From positions 744,001 to 808,000 of the forward strand of contig NZ_CP129121.1 in NCBI RefSeq assembly GCF_030406665.1: a DNA stretch of 64,000 nt, given 5' to 3'. Shown here one piece after another: positions 1 through 8,068 of the stretch. This stretch comes from Halomonas halophila. GTDB lineage: Bacteria; Pseudomonadota; Gammaproteobacteria; Pseudomonadales; Halomonadaceae. The notes below the pieces were generated by a model. That model saw only the letters and a list, made by a program, of their open reading frames with translations, was not told the origin of the DNA and did no database searches. The translations under genes and the position numbers were made by a program. Positions within the stretch are counted from its first letter, which is position 1; each line of letters begins with the position of its first letter.

Positions 1-985
1 AGATGGCCTTGCCCTTGAGCTGGTCCCACTGCAGCAGCGTGGCCAGCACGAAGCCCACCGCCAGGGTGAAGACCACCGTCAGCCCGGCGAAGACGAAGGT
101 CCAGACGAAGATCTGCAGGAAGGGCCCGCGGATGTCCGGATCGGTGAAGATCCGGGTGTAATTGTCCAGCCCCACCGCCACCGGCCAGCCGGGGGTGAGG
201 CGCTCGCCGTCCTCGGTGACGAAGAAACCGGTCTCCTGATCGGGGGTCAGGAGGATGCCCTCGCGCAGGTCGGTCAGGCTGCCGTCGGGATTCGCCTCGA
301 AGCGCGGCAGCATCGGCGCGAAGCGGCGCAGCCCCGCCATCTTGAGCTCGATACCCTCCGGCGTCACCAGGGTCAGGCGCTGCAGGCGATCACGCCGGGC
401 GATGACCTCGCGCATGCCCAGCGCCTCGCCGGAGGGGGCCGCCTCGGTCGGCTCGATCGCCAGGGGCTGTCCTTCGACGGCCTGGGCCAGCGGCAGGGAC
501 ACCAGTTGTCTCGCGCCTTCCGGGTCGACGGCCCCCTGGGCCTCCAGATACAGGCGTGTGCGGTTTCCTTCACGTACCAGCTGGAAGTCGAAGGCCTGGC
601 CCTCGGCCTGGTAGGTCCGGTCGAGGAACTGGGCGCGTACCCGCTCCTCGCCGAGCAGGTTGCTCGAGCTGTAATTGCTGAAGCTGATGCCGATGGTATA
701 GACCAGCGGGAAGATCACGAACACACCCATTCCGGCCAGTGCCGGGAAGATATAGCGGTGGCTCATCCATTCACGCTTGCCGAAGACGATCGCCAGCGAG
801 GCCCCCAGCACCAGGAACAGCAGCGAGAACATCCATTGGCCGCGCAGGTGGAAGGCCACCACCAGCCACAGGGTGGCGAGTACCAGCAGGGCCGTCAGGG
901 TGCGCAGCGCCCAACGGCCGTAGCGCTCGGCGGGATGGCGGGAACGATGGCGCGGCAAGCCGCGCGAAGCGTTGGTCACAAACAT
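1..985 (-). CDS. malF: Maltose-type ABC importer permease MalF (3' end beyond window)
   Basis: This is an inner-membrane permease of the maltose/maltodextrin importer. The ATG at 985-983 opens a frame that runs off the left edge after 328 residues; MalF is about 510 aa in E. coli, so the C-terminal transport core is missing here. Visible parts are two N-terminal hydrophobic segments (about 25-65), a third ending FPLVYTIGISF (about 73-97), a long periplasmic P2-type loop (about 100-280), and the start of the next membrane block after GLDNYTRIFTDPDIRGPFL. The last residues, LLQWDQLKGKAI, match the MalF family. It lies 74 nt downstream of malE in the same orientation, and the gap holds a strong hairpin. 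The substrate is inferred from the family. Confidence 0.9.
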   Translation of the reverse strand, partial: MFVTNASRGLPRHRSRHPAERYGRWALRTLTALLVLATLWLVVAFHLRGQWMFSLLFLVLGASLAIVFGKREWMSHRYIFPALAGMGVFVIFPLVYTIGISFSNYSSSNLLGEERVRAQFLDRTYQAEGQAFDFQLVREGNRTRLYLEAQGAVDPEGARQLVSLPLAQAVEGQPLAIEPTEAAPSGEALGMREVIARRDRLQRLTLVTPEGIELKMAGLRRFAPMLPRFEANPDGSLTDLREGILLTPDQETGFFVTEDGERLTPGWPVAVGLDNYTRIFTDPDIRGPFLQIFVWTFVFAGLTVVFTLAVGFVLATLLQWDQLKGKAI

Positions 986-1004
986 GGGATTACCTGCGGT
1001 CTGC

Positions 1005-1027
1005 CCCGGCCGCGGTTCGCGGCCGGG
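1005..1027 (-). promoter_or_regulatory. Stem-loop between malE and malF
   Basis: A perfect 10-bp inverted repeat (1005-1014 pairing with 1018-1027) closes a 3-nt loop in the 74-nt malE-malF gap. No T-run follows on either strand, so a full terminator is unlikely. The E. coli malE-malF gap also holds hairpin-forming (REP) sequences that protect malE mRNA and keep the binding protein in excess over the permease. A similar role here is inference. Confidence 0.6.
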
Positions 1028-1059
1028 CCGGGGCGGGAAGGAGCCCCGGAAGGCGGGCG

Positions 1060-2256
1060 TTACTCGATGGCGGTACGGATACGCTCTGCGGCGGCATCCA
1101 GCGCCGCCTGCGGCGACTGGCGGCCGCTGCCGATGTTCTGCAGCGCCGGTTCCATGGCCGACCAGAAGGCCCCCATCTCGGGGATGTTGGGCATCGGCTC
1201 GCCGAGCTCGGCATTCGCCAGGGTGGCGGCGATGTGCGGGTTGGCTTCCAGCTCCTGCTGATAGGCCTTGTGGGCCACGGCGCCCAGCGAGCCGTCGCCG
1301 TTGAAGGTGCGCAGGCCTTGCTCCTCGAGCAGGTAGCCCTCGAGGAACTCGGTGGCCAGGAAGTCGTTGGGCGAGGCCGAGTTGATCATCGCCGCCATCA
1401 CGCCGAACATCGGCTTGGCCCGCTCGTCGCCGACCCTGGGGAGAAGCGCCACACCGAAGTCGATGCCGCTCTTCTCGAGGTTGCTCCAGGCCCAGGGGCC
1501 GCTGATCATCGTCGCCACTTCCCCCTGGTTGAAGCGGGTATCCATCACGCTGTAGTCCGTGCCCTCGGGCAGCACGCCGCTGTCGATCAGTGCGCGCAGG
1601 CGTTCGGCGCCTGCCACCGCACCGGCGTTGTTGACCCCGATATCGCTGACGTCATAGCCGCTGCCGGTATGCTGGAACGGATAGCCGCCATTGGCGGCCA
1701 GCAGCGGCCAGCTGAAGTAGGGCTCGCCGTAGTCGAAGAGAATCGCCTTCTTGCCGTCCTCGGCCAGTTCGGCATCGAGCCTGGCCAGCTCGTCGAAGCT
1801 CTCGGGCGCTGTCTCCACCAGGGCCTTGTTGTAGATCAGGCCCAGCGATTCCACCGAGATGGGGTAGCCGTAGGTCTCGCCGTTCCACTCGACGGCGTCC
1901 CAGGTGAAGTCGAAGTAGCGCTCACGGTAGGCCTCGGAGGGCGCGACGGCCTTGAGCAGCCCGCTCTGGGCCCACTCGCCCATGCGGTCGTGGGCGAAGA
2001 TGACGATATCCGGCCCCTGGCCGCTGCCGGCGGCCTGCTGGAAGCGGTTGGTCATGTTGTCGGGGTGGACGATGTCGATGGCGATGCCGGTATCGGCGGT
2101 GAACCGCTCGGCCACCTCACGGATGCCCTCGGGGCCCTTGTTGTCGCCGATCCAGACGGTCAGGCCGTCGTCCTCGAAGGCCATGGCGGGCAGGGCGGCT
2201 CCGACGCCCAGGGTGGCGGCCAGCAGCAAGGAGGCGTGGTGCAGGCGTGGGGTCAT
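1060..2256 (-). CDS. malE: Maltose/maltodextrin-binding periplasmic protein MalE
   Basis: This is the soluble receptor that delivers maltose or maltodextrins to MalFGK. The 398-aa protein starts at ATG 2256, behind AGGGAG at a good distance; longer upstream starts lack a ribosome site. Residues 1-26 are a signal peptide (hydrophobic run, cleavage after AMA). The mature chain begins FEDDGLTVWIGDNKGPEGI, then carries ADTGIAIDIVHPDNMTNRF and FNQGEVATMISGPWAWSNL, all typical of MalE-type solute-binding proteins. Length agrees with E. coli MalE (396 aa). It is the first gene of a malE-malF unit that continues out of the window. The leader contains candidate MalT boxes. Confidence 0.93.
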   Translation of the reverse strand: MTPRLHHASLLLAATLGVGAALPAMAFEDDGLTVWIGDNKGPEGIREVAERFTADTGIAIDIVHPDNMTNRFQQAAGSGQGPDIVIFAHDRMGEWAQSGLLKAVAPSEAYRERYFDFTWDAVEWNGETYGYPISVESLGLIYNKALVETAPESFDELARLDAELAEDGKKAILFDYGEPYFSWPLLAANGGYPFQHTGSGYDVSDIGVNNAGAVAGAERLRALIDSGVLPEGTDYSVMDTRFNQGEVATMISGPWAWSNLEKSGIDFGVALLPRVGDERAKPMFGVMAAMINSASPNDFLATEFLEGYLLEEQGLRTFNGDGSLGAVAHKAYQQELEANPHIAATLANAELGEPMPNIPEMGAFWSAMEPALQNIGSGRQSPQAALDAAAERIRTAIE

Positions 2257-2591
2257 GATGTCGACTCCCTTCTTGTTGTGGTGACGGTGTCGTGGCGTGG
2301 GTGAGTCCACGGCAAGGCTCGCCGATCCAGGGGGCAGCCGCCTCCTCCCCGAGGGGGGAGGAGGACGGCGTAAGCGCGGGGCGTAGGTCATGGCCCCGGG
2401 AATCCGGGAGGAGCAACAGGGGCGGTGGTGGGGAAGCCGGGGGCCGAGAGCGGACGCCCCACGAGACCACGGCCACCGGCACACCGCCTCCAGGGCGGGG
2501 CCGGGGCTCTCACCTCACAGGGTCAGCAGAAGCGGGCATCCGCGGCGGGAAATGGCGAGCACGGCGAGAGGCTGCCGCCATGGGGCTGATA
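2257..2591. promoter_or_regulatory. malE leader / lysO downstream region with candidate MalT boxes
   Basis: This 335-bp non-coding stretch lies upstream of malE and downstream of lysO. At 2341-2350 and 2355-2364 the decamer GGGGAGGAGG occurs in inverted orientation around a GAGG centre. Each copy matches the known MalT box GGGGA(T/G)GAGG exactly. A weaker copy (8 of 10) sits at 2405-2414. A MalT gene is not in the window. The same palindrome could simply fold as an RNA hairpin. A 21-bp direct repeat of the end of lysO lies at 2462-2482. I see no gene here. Confidence 0.45.
2462..2482. repeat. 21-bp direct repeat of a lysO C-terminal coding segment
   Basis: The 21 bases at 2462-2482 recur exactly at 2649-2669 inside the end of lysO, where they encode the PVAVVSG stretch on the minus strand. 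The non-coding copy lies just past the lysO stop. It looks like a scar of a short local duplication. Confidence 0.6.
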
Positions 2592-3524
2592 TCACAATGA
2601 CAGCAGAAACAGGATCAGCGGCGGCGACAGCAGCGAGAGGATGAACCCCGAGACCACGGCCACCGGCACGCACCTCACGCCGCCATGCTGCTGGATCACC
2701 GGCAGGGTGAAGTCCATGGAGGTGGCGCCACCGTAGCCGATGGCCAGCGCCGGGTGGCGGCCGATCACCAGCGGGATCAGCACGAAGGCCAGCAGCTCGC
2801 GGCCCAGGTCATTGAAGAAGGCCACGCCGCCGAGCAGCGGCCCGAGTTCGTCGCCGACCAGGATGCCGGACAGCGAGTACCAGCCGAAGCCGGCGGCCAT
2901 GGCCAGGCCCTCGTTCCAGCGCAGCTCGAGCAGCGGGGCGGCGACCAGCCCGCCGATCAGCGAGCTCGCCGCCAGGGTCACGGCAATGGCCAGCCCGTGG
3001 CGGTTGAGTAGTATCTGCCTGAGCGGCATGCCGGAGTTCCTGAGCTGGCAGCCGATCAGCGCCAGCAGGGCGTAGAGCACCCATTCCGACAGGCGCTCGG
3101 CCCAGGCGAAGGGCGCCTCGGCGCCGCCGGACAAGGCATGGATCAGAAGGCCCAGCACGATGCCGGCGGCCACAACGCCGACCAGCGCCAACGAGCCGGC
3201 CATGGCGGCCAGCTTGCTGGTGGGCGCGCCGTCCACCGCATGGCTCGGGTCCACGGTCAGGTGCAGTCGACACGACAGCCAGCCCAGGGCGGCGAGGTTG
3301 CAGGCCGAGGTGACGGCGAGCAGCGCGAGCGCCTGGCCGCCCATGCGCGAGAGCTGGCCGCCGAGATCGTCGAGCCCGGCCAGGCTCACGCCCATCAGCA
3401 GCAGGATGGCGTAGATCGAGGCGCTGACGCCGCGGTTGATCAGCGCCATGACGGCGTCGCGGCGTACCCGGACCAGATAGCCCAGGATCAGCGGCAGCAA
3501 TACGATCAGCAGTCCGGTGAGCAT
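2592..3524 (-). CDS. lysO: LysO-type lysine exporter (DUF340 family)
   Basis: This is an integral inner-membrane protein of 310 aa, close to E. coli LysO (YbjE, 299 aa), which exports L-lysine and toxic analogues. Hydrophobic segments cover most of the chain. Family-typical stretches are GLLIVLLPLILGYLVRVR at the N-terminus, IGCQLRNSGMPLRQILLNR in the middle, GFGWYSLSGILVGDELGP and ATSMDFTLPVIQQHGG near the C-terminus. The start at ATG 3524 matches the family N-terminus. It stands alone between a DUF3108 gene and malE on the same strand. The lysine substrate is known for the family, not shown here. Confidence 0.88.
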   Translation of the reverse strand: MLTGLLIVLLPLILGYLVRVRRDAVMALINRGVSASIYAILLLMGVSLAGLDDLGGQLSRMGGQALALLAVTSACNLAALGWLSCRLHLTVDPSHAVDGAPTSKLAAMAGSLALVGVVAAGIVLGLLIHALSGGAEAPFAWAERLSEWVLYALLALIGCQLRNSGMPLRQILLNRHGLAIAVTLAASSLIGGLVAAPLLELRWNEGLAMAAGFGWYSLSGILVGDELGPLLGGVAFFNDLGRELLAFVLIPLVIGRHPALAIGYGGATSMDFTLPVIQQHGGVRCVPVAVVSGFILSLLSPPLILFLLSL

Positions 3525-3615
3525 GCGAGAGTTCCTTCTCTGTCTTCCCGTTCGGGCCGTCGGCGACGGCCAAAACCGCTCACTCTAGCAGCTTGCCGCC
3601 GCCGCGGCAGCGGCG

Positions 3616-4272
3616 TCAGTCGTCGCCGAGGCGGGTCAGGGACAGGCGGCTCTTGCGCTCGCCGTCGCGGTAGTAAGCCATGCCCAGCAGCAGGCCCGGG
3701 CGATCGGCGTCGAAGGTGATCTCCATGCGTCGGTCGTCCTCGTCGGGTTCGGCCAGCGCCACCCGCACCGCCGCGAAGCGCCCGGCCGGCAGCGTCACGG
3801 GATCGCGGTCCAGCACCCGGTAGTCGAGCCGTTCCTCGCGGCCGCGGTGGTCGCGATAGCGCAGCCGGCCCTGGCCGTCGGCGTCGTCGATGACGCGCCG
3901 GGCCAGCGCGACCAGGGCGCTCTGGCGGTCGGGCAGGGGGGCCAGATCGGCCTGGGCCAGCGAGTAGGAGCGGCGGATGCCCAGCAGCGAGTAGCCGGCG
4001 GCGTAGTGCAGCGAGCTGACACGCTCGTCGTCGAGCCGGAAGCGGCCCCATTCGTGGCCGCTGGCGCCGGGCAGGCTGGCGCGCATCTCGCTGTGCCAGT
4101 GGCCGGCCTCCTGCGACAGCTGATGTTCGATATCGACGTCCGGCCAGCCCGAGACCTCCAGATGGTAGCGGGCGTCGAAGGGCTGGGGTGCGGTGGCGGC
4201 CAGGCTCGGCAGGGCCGTGACGACCAGGGCCAGGCCCAGCAGCCAGGCGCGGCGCGGCAGGCGAAACGTCAT
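3616..4272 (-). CDS. DUF3108 domain secreted protein
   Basis: This is a 218-aa predicted periplasmic or envelope protein of unknown role. The start at ATG 4272 (MTFRLPRRAW) has GAGGA seven bases upstream; a longer reading from 4386 has no ribosome site and a non-membrane N-terminus. Residues 1-25 are a signal peptide ending SLAAT. The mature part begins FDARYHLEVSGWPDVDIEHQ and carries repeated beta-strand-like segments with YRVLDRDPVTLPAGRFAAVRV and MEITFDADRPGLLLGMAYY, the DUF3108 pattern. There is no operon partner: lysO starts 91 nt downstream and the DJ-1 gene is divergent. Confidence 0.75.
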   Translation of the reverse strand: MTFRLPRRAWLLGLALVVTALPSLAATAPQPFDARYHLEVSGWPDVDIEHQLSQEAGHWHSEMRASLPGASGHEWGRFRLDDERVSSLHYAAGYSLLGIRRSYSLAQADLAPLPDRQSALVALARRVIDDADGQGRLRYRDHRGREERLDYRVLDRDPVTLPAGRFAAVRVALAEPDEDDRRMEITFDADRPGLLLGMAYYRDGERKSRLSLTRLGDD

Positions 4273-4458
4273 CGGGAAGTCCTCGCGGGAAAAAGCATCG
4301 GGGTGATTCGATTGAGAGGGCGCGGCGGCCGCCGGGTTCCCCACCGACATTCCCGACGGCCGTCTCGATGACGGTCTCGCTGACATGGCCGAGTCATCGG
4401 CGAGCGGTTAGGCTGGCGGGGCAGGCCCCCATTTTCGTCTTTCACAGGAGGTGTTGTC

Positions 4459-5016
4459 ATGGCCAGACTGCTGCTTATCGCCGGCGACTTCGTCGAGGAC
4501 TACGAGATCATGGTGCCGTTCCAGGCCCTGCAGGCCATGGGCCATCAGGTGGACGCGGTATGTCCCGACAAGCGCGAGGGCGACAGCATCCGCACCGCCA
4601 TCCACGACTTCGAGGGCGATCAGACCTACACCGAGAAGCCGGGACACAACTTCACCCTCAACGCCACCTTCGCCGAGGTCGCTGCAGACGACTACGACGC
4701 GCTGGTGATCCCCGGCGGCCGGGCGCCGGAGTACCTGCGCCTGGACGAGCGGGTGCTGGAGCTGGTGCGCCACTTCTTCGACACCGACAAGCCGGTGGCC
4801 GCCATCTGCCACGGCGCCCAGCTGCTGGCCGCCGCGGTGTCGCTGGCCGACTACCGGGTCTCGGCCTATCCCGCCTGCGCCCCGGAGGTGCACCTGGCCG
4901 GCGGCGACTACGCCGAGATCGGCATGGACGAGGCCATCGTCAGCGGCAAGCTGGTGACCGCTCCGGCCTGGCCGGCGCATCCGGCCTGGCTGGCGCGCTT
5001 CAACGAGCTGCTGTAA
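4459..5016 (+). CDS. DJ-1/PfpI family glutamine-amidotransferase-like protein
   Basis: This is a 185-aa cytoplasmic protein of the DJ-1/PfpI superfamily, whose members act as glyoxalases, deglycases, proteases or stress chaperones. The nucleophile elbow AICHGAQLL places the conserved Cys at residue 117, and the upstream VIPGGRAPEYLR segment supplies the other family signature. The start at ATG 4459 has a near-perfect AGGAGGT ribosome site eight bases upstream, pointing to high expression. It is monocistronic, divergent from the DUF3108 gene and convergent with pncB (25-nt gap). The exact activity cannot be assigned from sequence. Confidence 0.85.
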   Translation: MARLLLIAGDFVEDYEIMVPFQALQAMGHQVDAVCPDKREGDSIRTAIHDFEGDQTYTEKPGHNFTLNATFAEVAADDYDALVIPGGRAPEYLRLDERVLELVRHFFDTDKPVAAICHGAQLLAAAVSLADYRVSAYPACAPEVHLAGGDYAEIGMDEAIVSGKLVTAPAWPAHPAWLARFNELL

Positions 5017-5041
5017 GGCGGCGCTGCGGTCAGAAAAGACG

Positions 5042-6397
5042 TCAGGGCGCCTCGCCGGCCCGCCCGGCGAGGCGCTCGGACAGCGTGACCGGATAGTCGC
5101 CTTCGCCCTCGAGTGGCGCTAGCCGGCGCAGTGCGGCCGGCAGGCGCTCGAGGTCCCGCGCGACCCGCTCCCGGGCGGCGTCGGCCGCCGCCATGGCGTC
5201 CGGCGCTGCCTGACCGTTCACCACGCAGGGATGCAGCAGCGGCGTCGCGTCTTCCACCCGCTCGGTGCGGCCGGTGATGACGTCGCCGACGAAGCCGCCA
5301 TGGGCGTCGTGACGGCGGAAGACCTGCTTGCGCCCGGGCAGGTTGATCTTGCCGGGGGAGTGCTTGATCGTCGGCTCCCCGGCGTATTCCACCAGCTTGT
5401 AGGACAGGTCGATGACCGGGGCGTCGGCGGCTACGCCCATCCGGGTGCCGACGCCGAAGGCGTCGATCGGCGCGCCGTCGGCCAGCAGCGCCTCGATGGC
5501 GTGCTCGTCGAGACCGCTGCTGGCGACGATCTTCACGTCCACATGGCCGGCCGCGTCCAGCAGTGCCCGGGCGCCGCGGGCCAGCTCGCCCAGGTCGCCG
5601 GAGTCCAGCCGGATGGCACCGATCTCGAGCCCGGCCTCCTCGCGCATCAGCGCGATCACCGTCTTCACGCCCTCGAGGGTGTCGTGGGTGTCCACCAGCA
5701 GGGTGGTGCCGGGGTAGTGGCGAGCGAAGGCGCGGAAGGCCTCGCGCTCGCTGTCGTGGGCCAGCACGTAGCTGTGGGCCATGGTGCCGTTCAGCGCCAG
5801 GCCGTGGCGCAGCCCGCCCAGCACGTTGCTGGTGCCGGAAAGCCCCGCCGCGCGATAGGCGCGCACCCCGCGTACCGCCGCGTCCACGCCGTGCATGCGG
5901 CGCAGGCCGAAGTCCACCACCGGCCGGCCCCGGGCGGCCATCACCATGCGCACCGCCTTGGAGGCCAGCACGGTCTCGAGCTGCACCAGATTCATGATCA
6001 GGCTTTCCAGCAGCTGGGCCTGGGCGATGGGCGCGTCGACCTCCAGCAGCGGCTCGTTGGCGAACACCGGCGTGCCCTCGGGCAGCGCCCAGATATCGCC
6101 CTCGAAGCGCCAGTCGGCCAGCCAGTCGAGGAAGGCCGGTTCCAGATGATCGACCTCGGCCAGCCGTCGGAGCGCGCGGTCGGTGAAGCGCAGCCGGCTG
6201 ACCCGTTCGGCGGCATGTTGCTGGCCGCAGGCGAGCATGAAGCGTCGCTCCGGGGGCAGCCGGCGGAAGAACAGGCTGAAAGTGGCCGGCGCCGTCATGG
6301 CCTCCTTCCAGTAGGCCTGGGTCATGGTCAGCTGGTAGAGGTCGGTGAGCAGTGCCAGCTCGTCGTCGTCGACGCTCAGCGGGGCGATATGGTCCAT
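5042..6397 (-). CDS. pncB: Nicotinate phosphoribosyltransferase
   Basis: This enzyme converts nicotinate and PRPP to nicotinate mononucleotide in NAD salvage. The 451-aa chain starts at ATG 6397 with GAGGG upstream. An in-frame GTG at 6412, overlapping the pncA stop, would add five residues and cannot be excluded. Signatures in order are LLTDLYQLTMTQAYW at the N-terminus, FFRRLPPERRFMLACG, the phosphoribosyl-binding IRLDSGDLGELAR, SSGLDEHAIEALLADG, FGVGTRMGV and SYKLVEYAGEPTIKHSPGK. It lies directly downstream of pncA, so the two form a deamidase-transferase salvage pair on one mRNA. Confidence 0.93.
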   Translation of the reverse strand: MDHIAPLSVDDDELALLTDLYQLTMTQAYWKEAMTAPATFSLFFRRLPPERRFMLACGQQHAAERVSRLRFTDRALRRLAEVDHLEPAFLDWLADWRFEGDIWALPEGTPVFANEPLLEVDAPIAQAQLLESLIMNLVQLETVLASKAVRMVMAARGRPVVDFGLRRMHGVDAAVRGVRAYRAAGLSGTSNVLGGLRHGLALNGTMAHSYVLAHDSEREAFRAFARHYPGTTLLVDTHDTLEGVKTVIALMREEAGLEIGAIRLDSGDLGELARGARALLDAAGHVDVKIVASSGLDEHAIEALLADGAPIDAFGVGTRMGVAADAPVIDLSYKLVEYAGEPTIKHSPGKINLPGRKQVFRRHDAHGGFVGDVITGRTERVEDATPLLHPCVVNGQAAPDAMAAADAARERVARDLERLPAALRRLAPLEGEGDYPVTLSERLAGRAGEAP

Positions 6398-6408
6398 GCG
6401 CGTGTCCC

Positions 6409-6978
6409 TCACGGCATGACCCTGACGCCGGCTTCGGCGAAGGCGGCCCGGCAGTCGGCCACGGCGTCCGGGGCCACCGCCGCGCTCAGCGATTCGAGCA
6501 GCAGGGGCTCGAAGCCGTGCCGGCGGGCGTCGAGCACCGTGGCCCGCACGCAGACGTCCAGCGCCAGGCCGCAGACGACCACCCGGGTGACGCCGCGCTC
6601 GCGCAGGTAGCCGGCCAGGCCGGTGGCGTCGAAGGCCGAATAGGCGTCGGCGTCGAAGGCGGTGGCCTTGCTGACGCGAAGCGTATCGGCGTCGAGGTCG
6701 AGGTCGGGGTGGAAGGCCGCGCCCGGCGTGTCCTGGACGCAGTGCACCGGCCAGGGGCCGCCGCGGTGGGCGAAGCTGACGTGGTCGATGGGGTGCCAGT
6801 CCCGCGAGGCGACGATCAGCGCACCGCCGGCCCGGGCGGCGGCGATCTCGGCGTTGATGCCCGGCACCAGGGCGTTGCCGCCGGCCACGGCCAGGGCGCC
6901 GCCCTCGCAGAAGTCGTTCTGCATGTCCACCACCAGCAGTGCGTCCACGGGGCCGTAGTCCAGCTGGGCATGAGGCAT
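6409..6978 (-). CDS. pncA: Nicotinamidase (isochorismatase-fold)
   Basis: This enzyme hydrolyses nicotinamide to nicotinate, feeding PncB. The 189-aa chain starts at ATG 6978, behind AAGGAGA six bases upstream. The catalytic triad of the family is visible: Asp18 in LLVVDMQNDF, a Lys in VSKATAFDADAYSAF, and the nucleophilic Cys in GLALDVCVRATVLDA. The metal-binding DWHPIDHVSFA stretch is also present. Length fits PncA (about 190-215 aa). The stop overlaps or abuts the pncB start, consistent with co-translation. Confidence 0.93.
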   Translation of the reverse strand: MPHAQLDYGPVDALLVVDMQNDFCEGGALAVAGGNALVPGINAEIAAARAGGALIVASRDWHPIDHVSFAHRGGPWPVHCVQDTPGAAFHPDLDLDADTLRVSKATAFDADAYSAFDATGLAGYLRERGVTRVVVCGLALDVCVRATVLDARRHGFEPLLLESLSAAVAPDAVADCRAAFAEAGVRVMP

Positions 6979-7066
6979 CGGCTTCTCCTTCGAGGTCGGT
7001 GACGTCTCCTCTTCAGCGTATGCCCTGAGCCGACGTTCGTGTAGGGGCTCGCGAACCTGGAGAACC

Positions 7067-8002
7067 CTAGTAGCCGGCGTCGGGGTCGATGGTCTCGACG
7101 TCCTCGCCGGCATCCATGGCGCGCAGCGCCTCGGCCACCTGGTCGAGCGCCTCGCCGAGCGGCGTGGGGCCGGCCATGTGCGGGGTGATCAGCACCCGCG
7201 GATGCGACCACAGCGGGCTCGATGCCGGCAGTGGCTCTTCGGGGAAGGCGTCGAGCTGCGCGCCGCGCAGCCGGCCTTCGGCCTCGCCGTCGCCCAGCGC
7301 GGCGAGCAGCGCGGCCTCGTCGATCAGGCTGCCGCGCCCCGGGTTGATCAGGCTGGCGCCTTCGGGCAGGGCGGCCAGGGCCTCGGCGTCGATGATGCCG
7401 CGGGTCGCCGGCGTATCGGGCAGCAGCAGCACCAGGCTCTTCACCTCGGGCAGCAGCTCGCGCAGGCCGTCGTCACCGTGATGGCAGCGCACGCCGGGCA
7501 GCGTCTTGGGCGAGCGGCTCCAGCCGTGCACCGGGAAGCCGTCGTCGGCCAGTGACTGCGCCACCCGGGCGCCGATGGCGCCGAGCCCCAGCACCCCCAC
7601 CGGCCAGTCGGCCTTGTCGACCGGCGGGCACTCGCGCCACTCGGCGCGGGCCTGCTGGCGACGATAGCGGTCGAAGTCGCGCTGGAAGTGCAGCACGCCG
7701 TAGCGCGCGTAGTCGGCGATGGGACCGGCCATGCCGGCGTCGCGCAGCTTGACGATGGGCACGCCCCGGGGCAGGGCGGGGTTGCCCAGCAGCGCATCGA
7801 CCCCGGCGCCGAGGTTGACGATGCCCTTGAGCGAGATGAGCTCGTCGAGCAGCTCGGCGGAGGGCTTCCAGGCCGCCAGATAGTCGGCGCGGCGGCGCTC
7901 GTCGGCGGGGGCGGCGCTGGTGAGGATCTCGGCGTCGGGCAGGCGCTCGGCCAGGGCATCGCGCCAGGCCTCGGCGGCATCGGTGTGGACCAGGACTCGC
8001 AT
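7067..8002 (-). CDS. D-2-hydroxyacid dehydrogenase (GhrA-type glyoxylate/hydroxypyruvate reductase)
   Basis: This is a cytoplasmic NAD(P)H-dependent dehydrogenase of 311 aa. The start at ATG 8002 (MRVLVHTDAAEAW) has GGAGA five bases upstream; an extension to 8035 is less well supported. The nucleotide-binding GVLGLGAIGARVAQSLADDG motif lies near residues 135-155. The catalytic Arg (INPGRGSLIDEAAL), Glu (LDAFPEEPLP) and His (VLITPHMAGPTP) follow in the usual order. The short form and missing N-terminal hydrophobic strand resemble E. coli GhrA more than SerA. Substrate is inferred. Confidence 0.85.
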   Translation of the reverse strand: MRVLVHTDAAEAWRDALAERLPDAEILTSAAPADERRRADYLAAWKPSAELLDELISLKGIVNLGAGVDALLGNPALPRGVPIVKLRDAGMAGPIADYARYGVLHFQRDFDRYRRQQARAEWRECPPVDKADWPVGVLGLGAIGARVAQSLADDGFPVHGWSRSPKTLPGVRCHHGDDGLRELLPEVKSLVLLLPDTPATRGIIDAEALAALPEGASLINPGRGSLIDEAALLAALGDGEAEGRLRGAQLDAFPEEPLPASSPLWSHPRVLITPHMAGPTPLGEALDQVAEALRAMDAGEDVETIDPDAGY

Positions 8003-8068
8003 CGGTTCTCCGGGCGGCGAAGGGTTCGCGTCCATCTTCGCGATTTCGCCGCCGCGGGGAAAGCCCGT

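Noticed and set aside
2341..2364. A Rho-independent terminator for lysO
   Set aside because: The stem is strong, but no T-run follows on the minus strand and it lies over 220 nt past the lysO stop; MalT boxes explain the sequence better.
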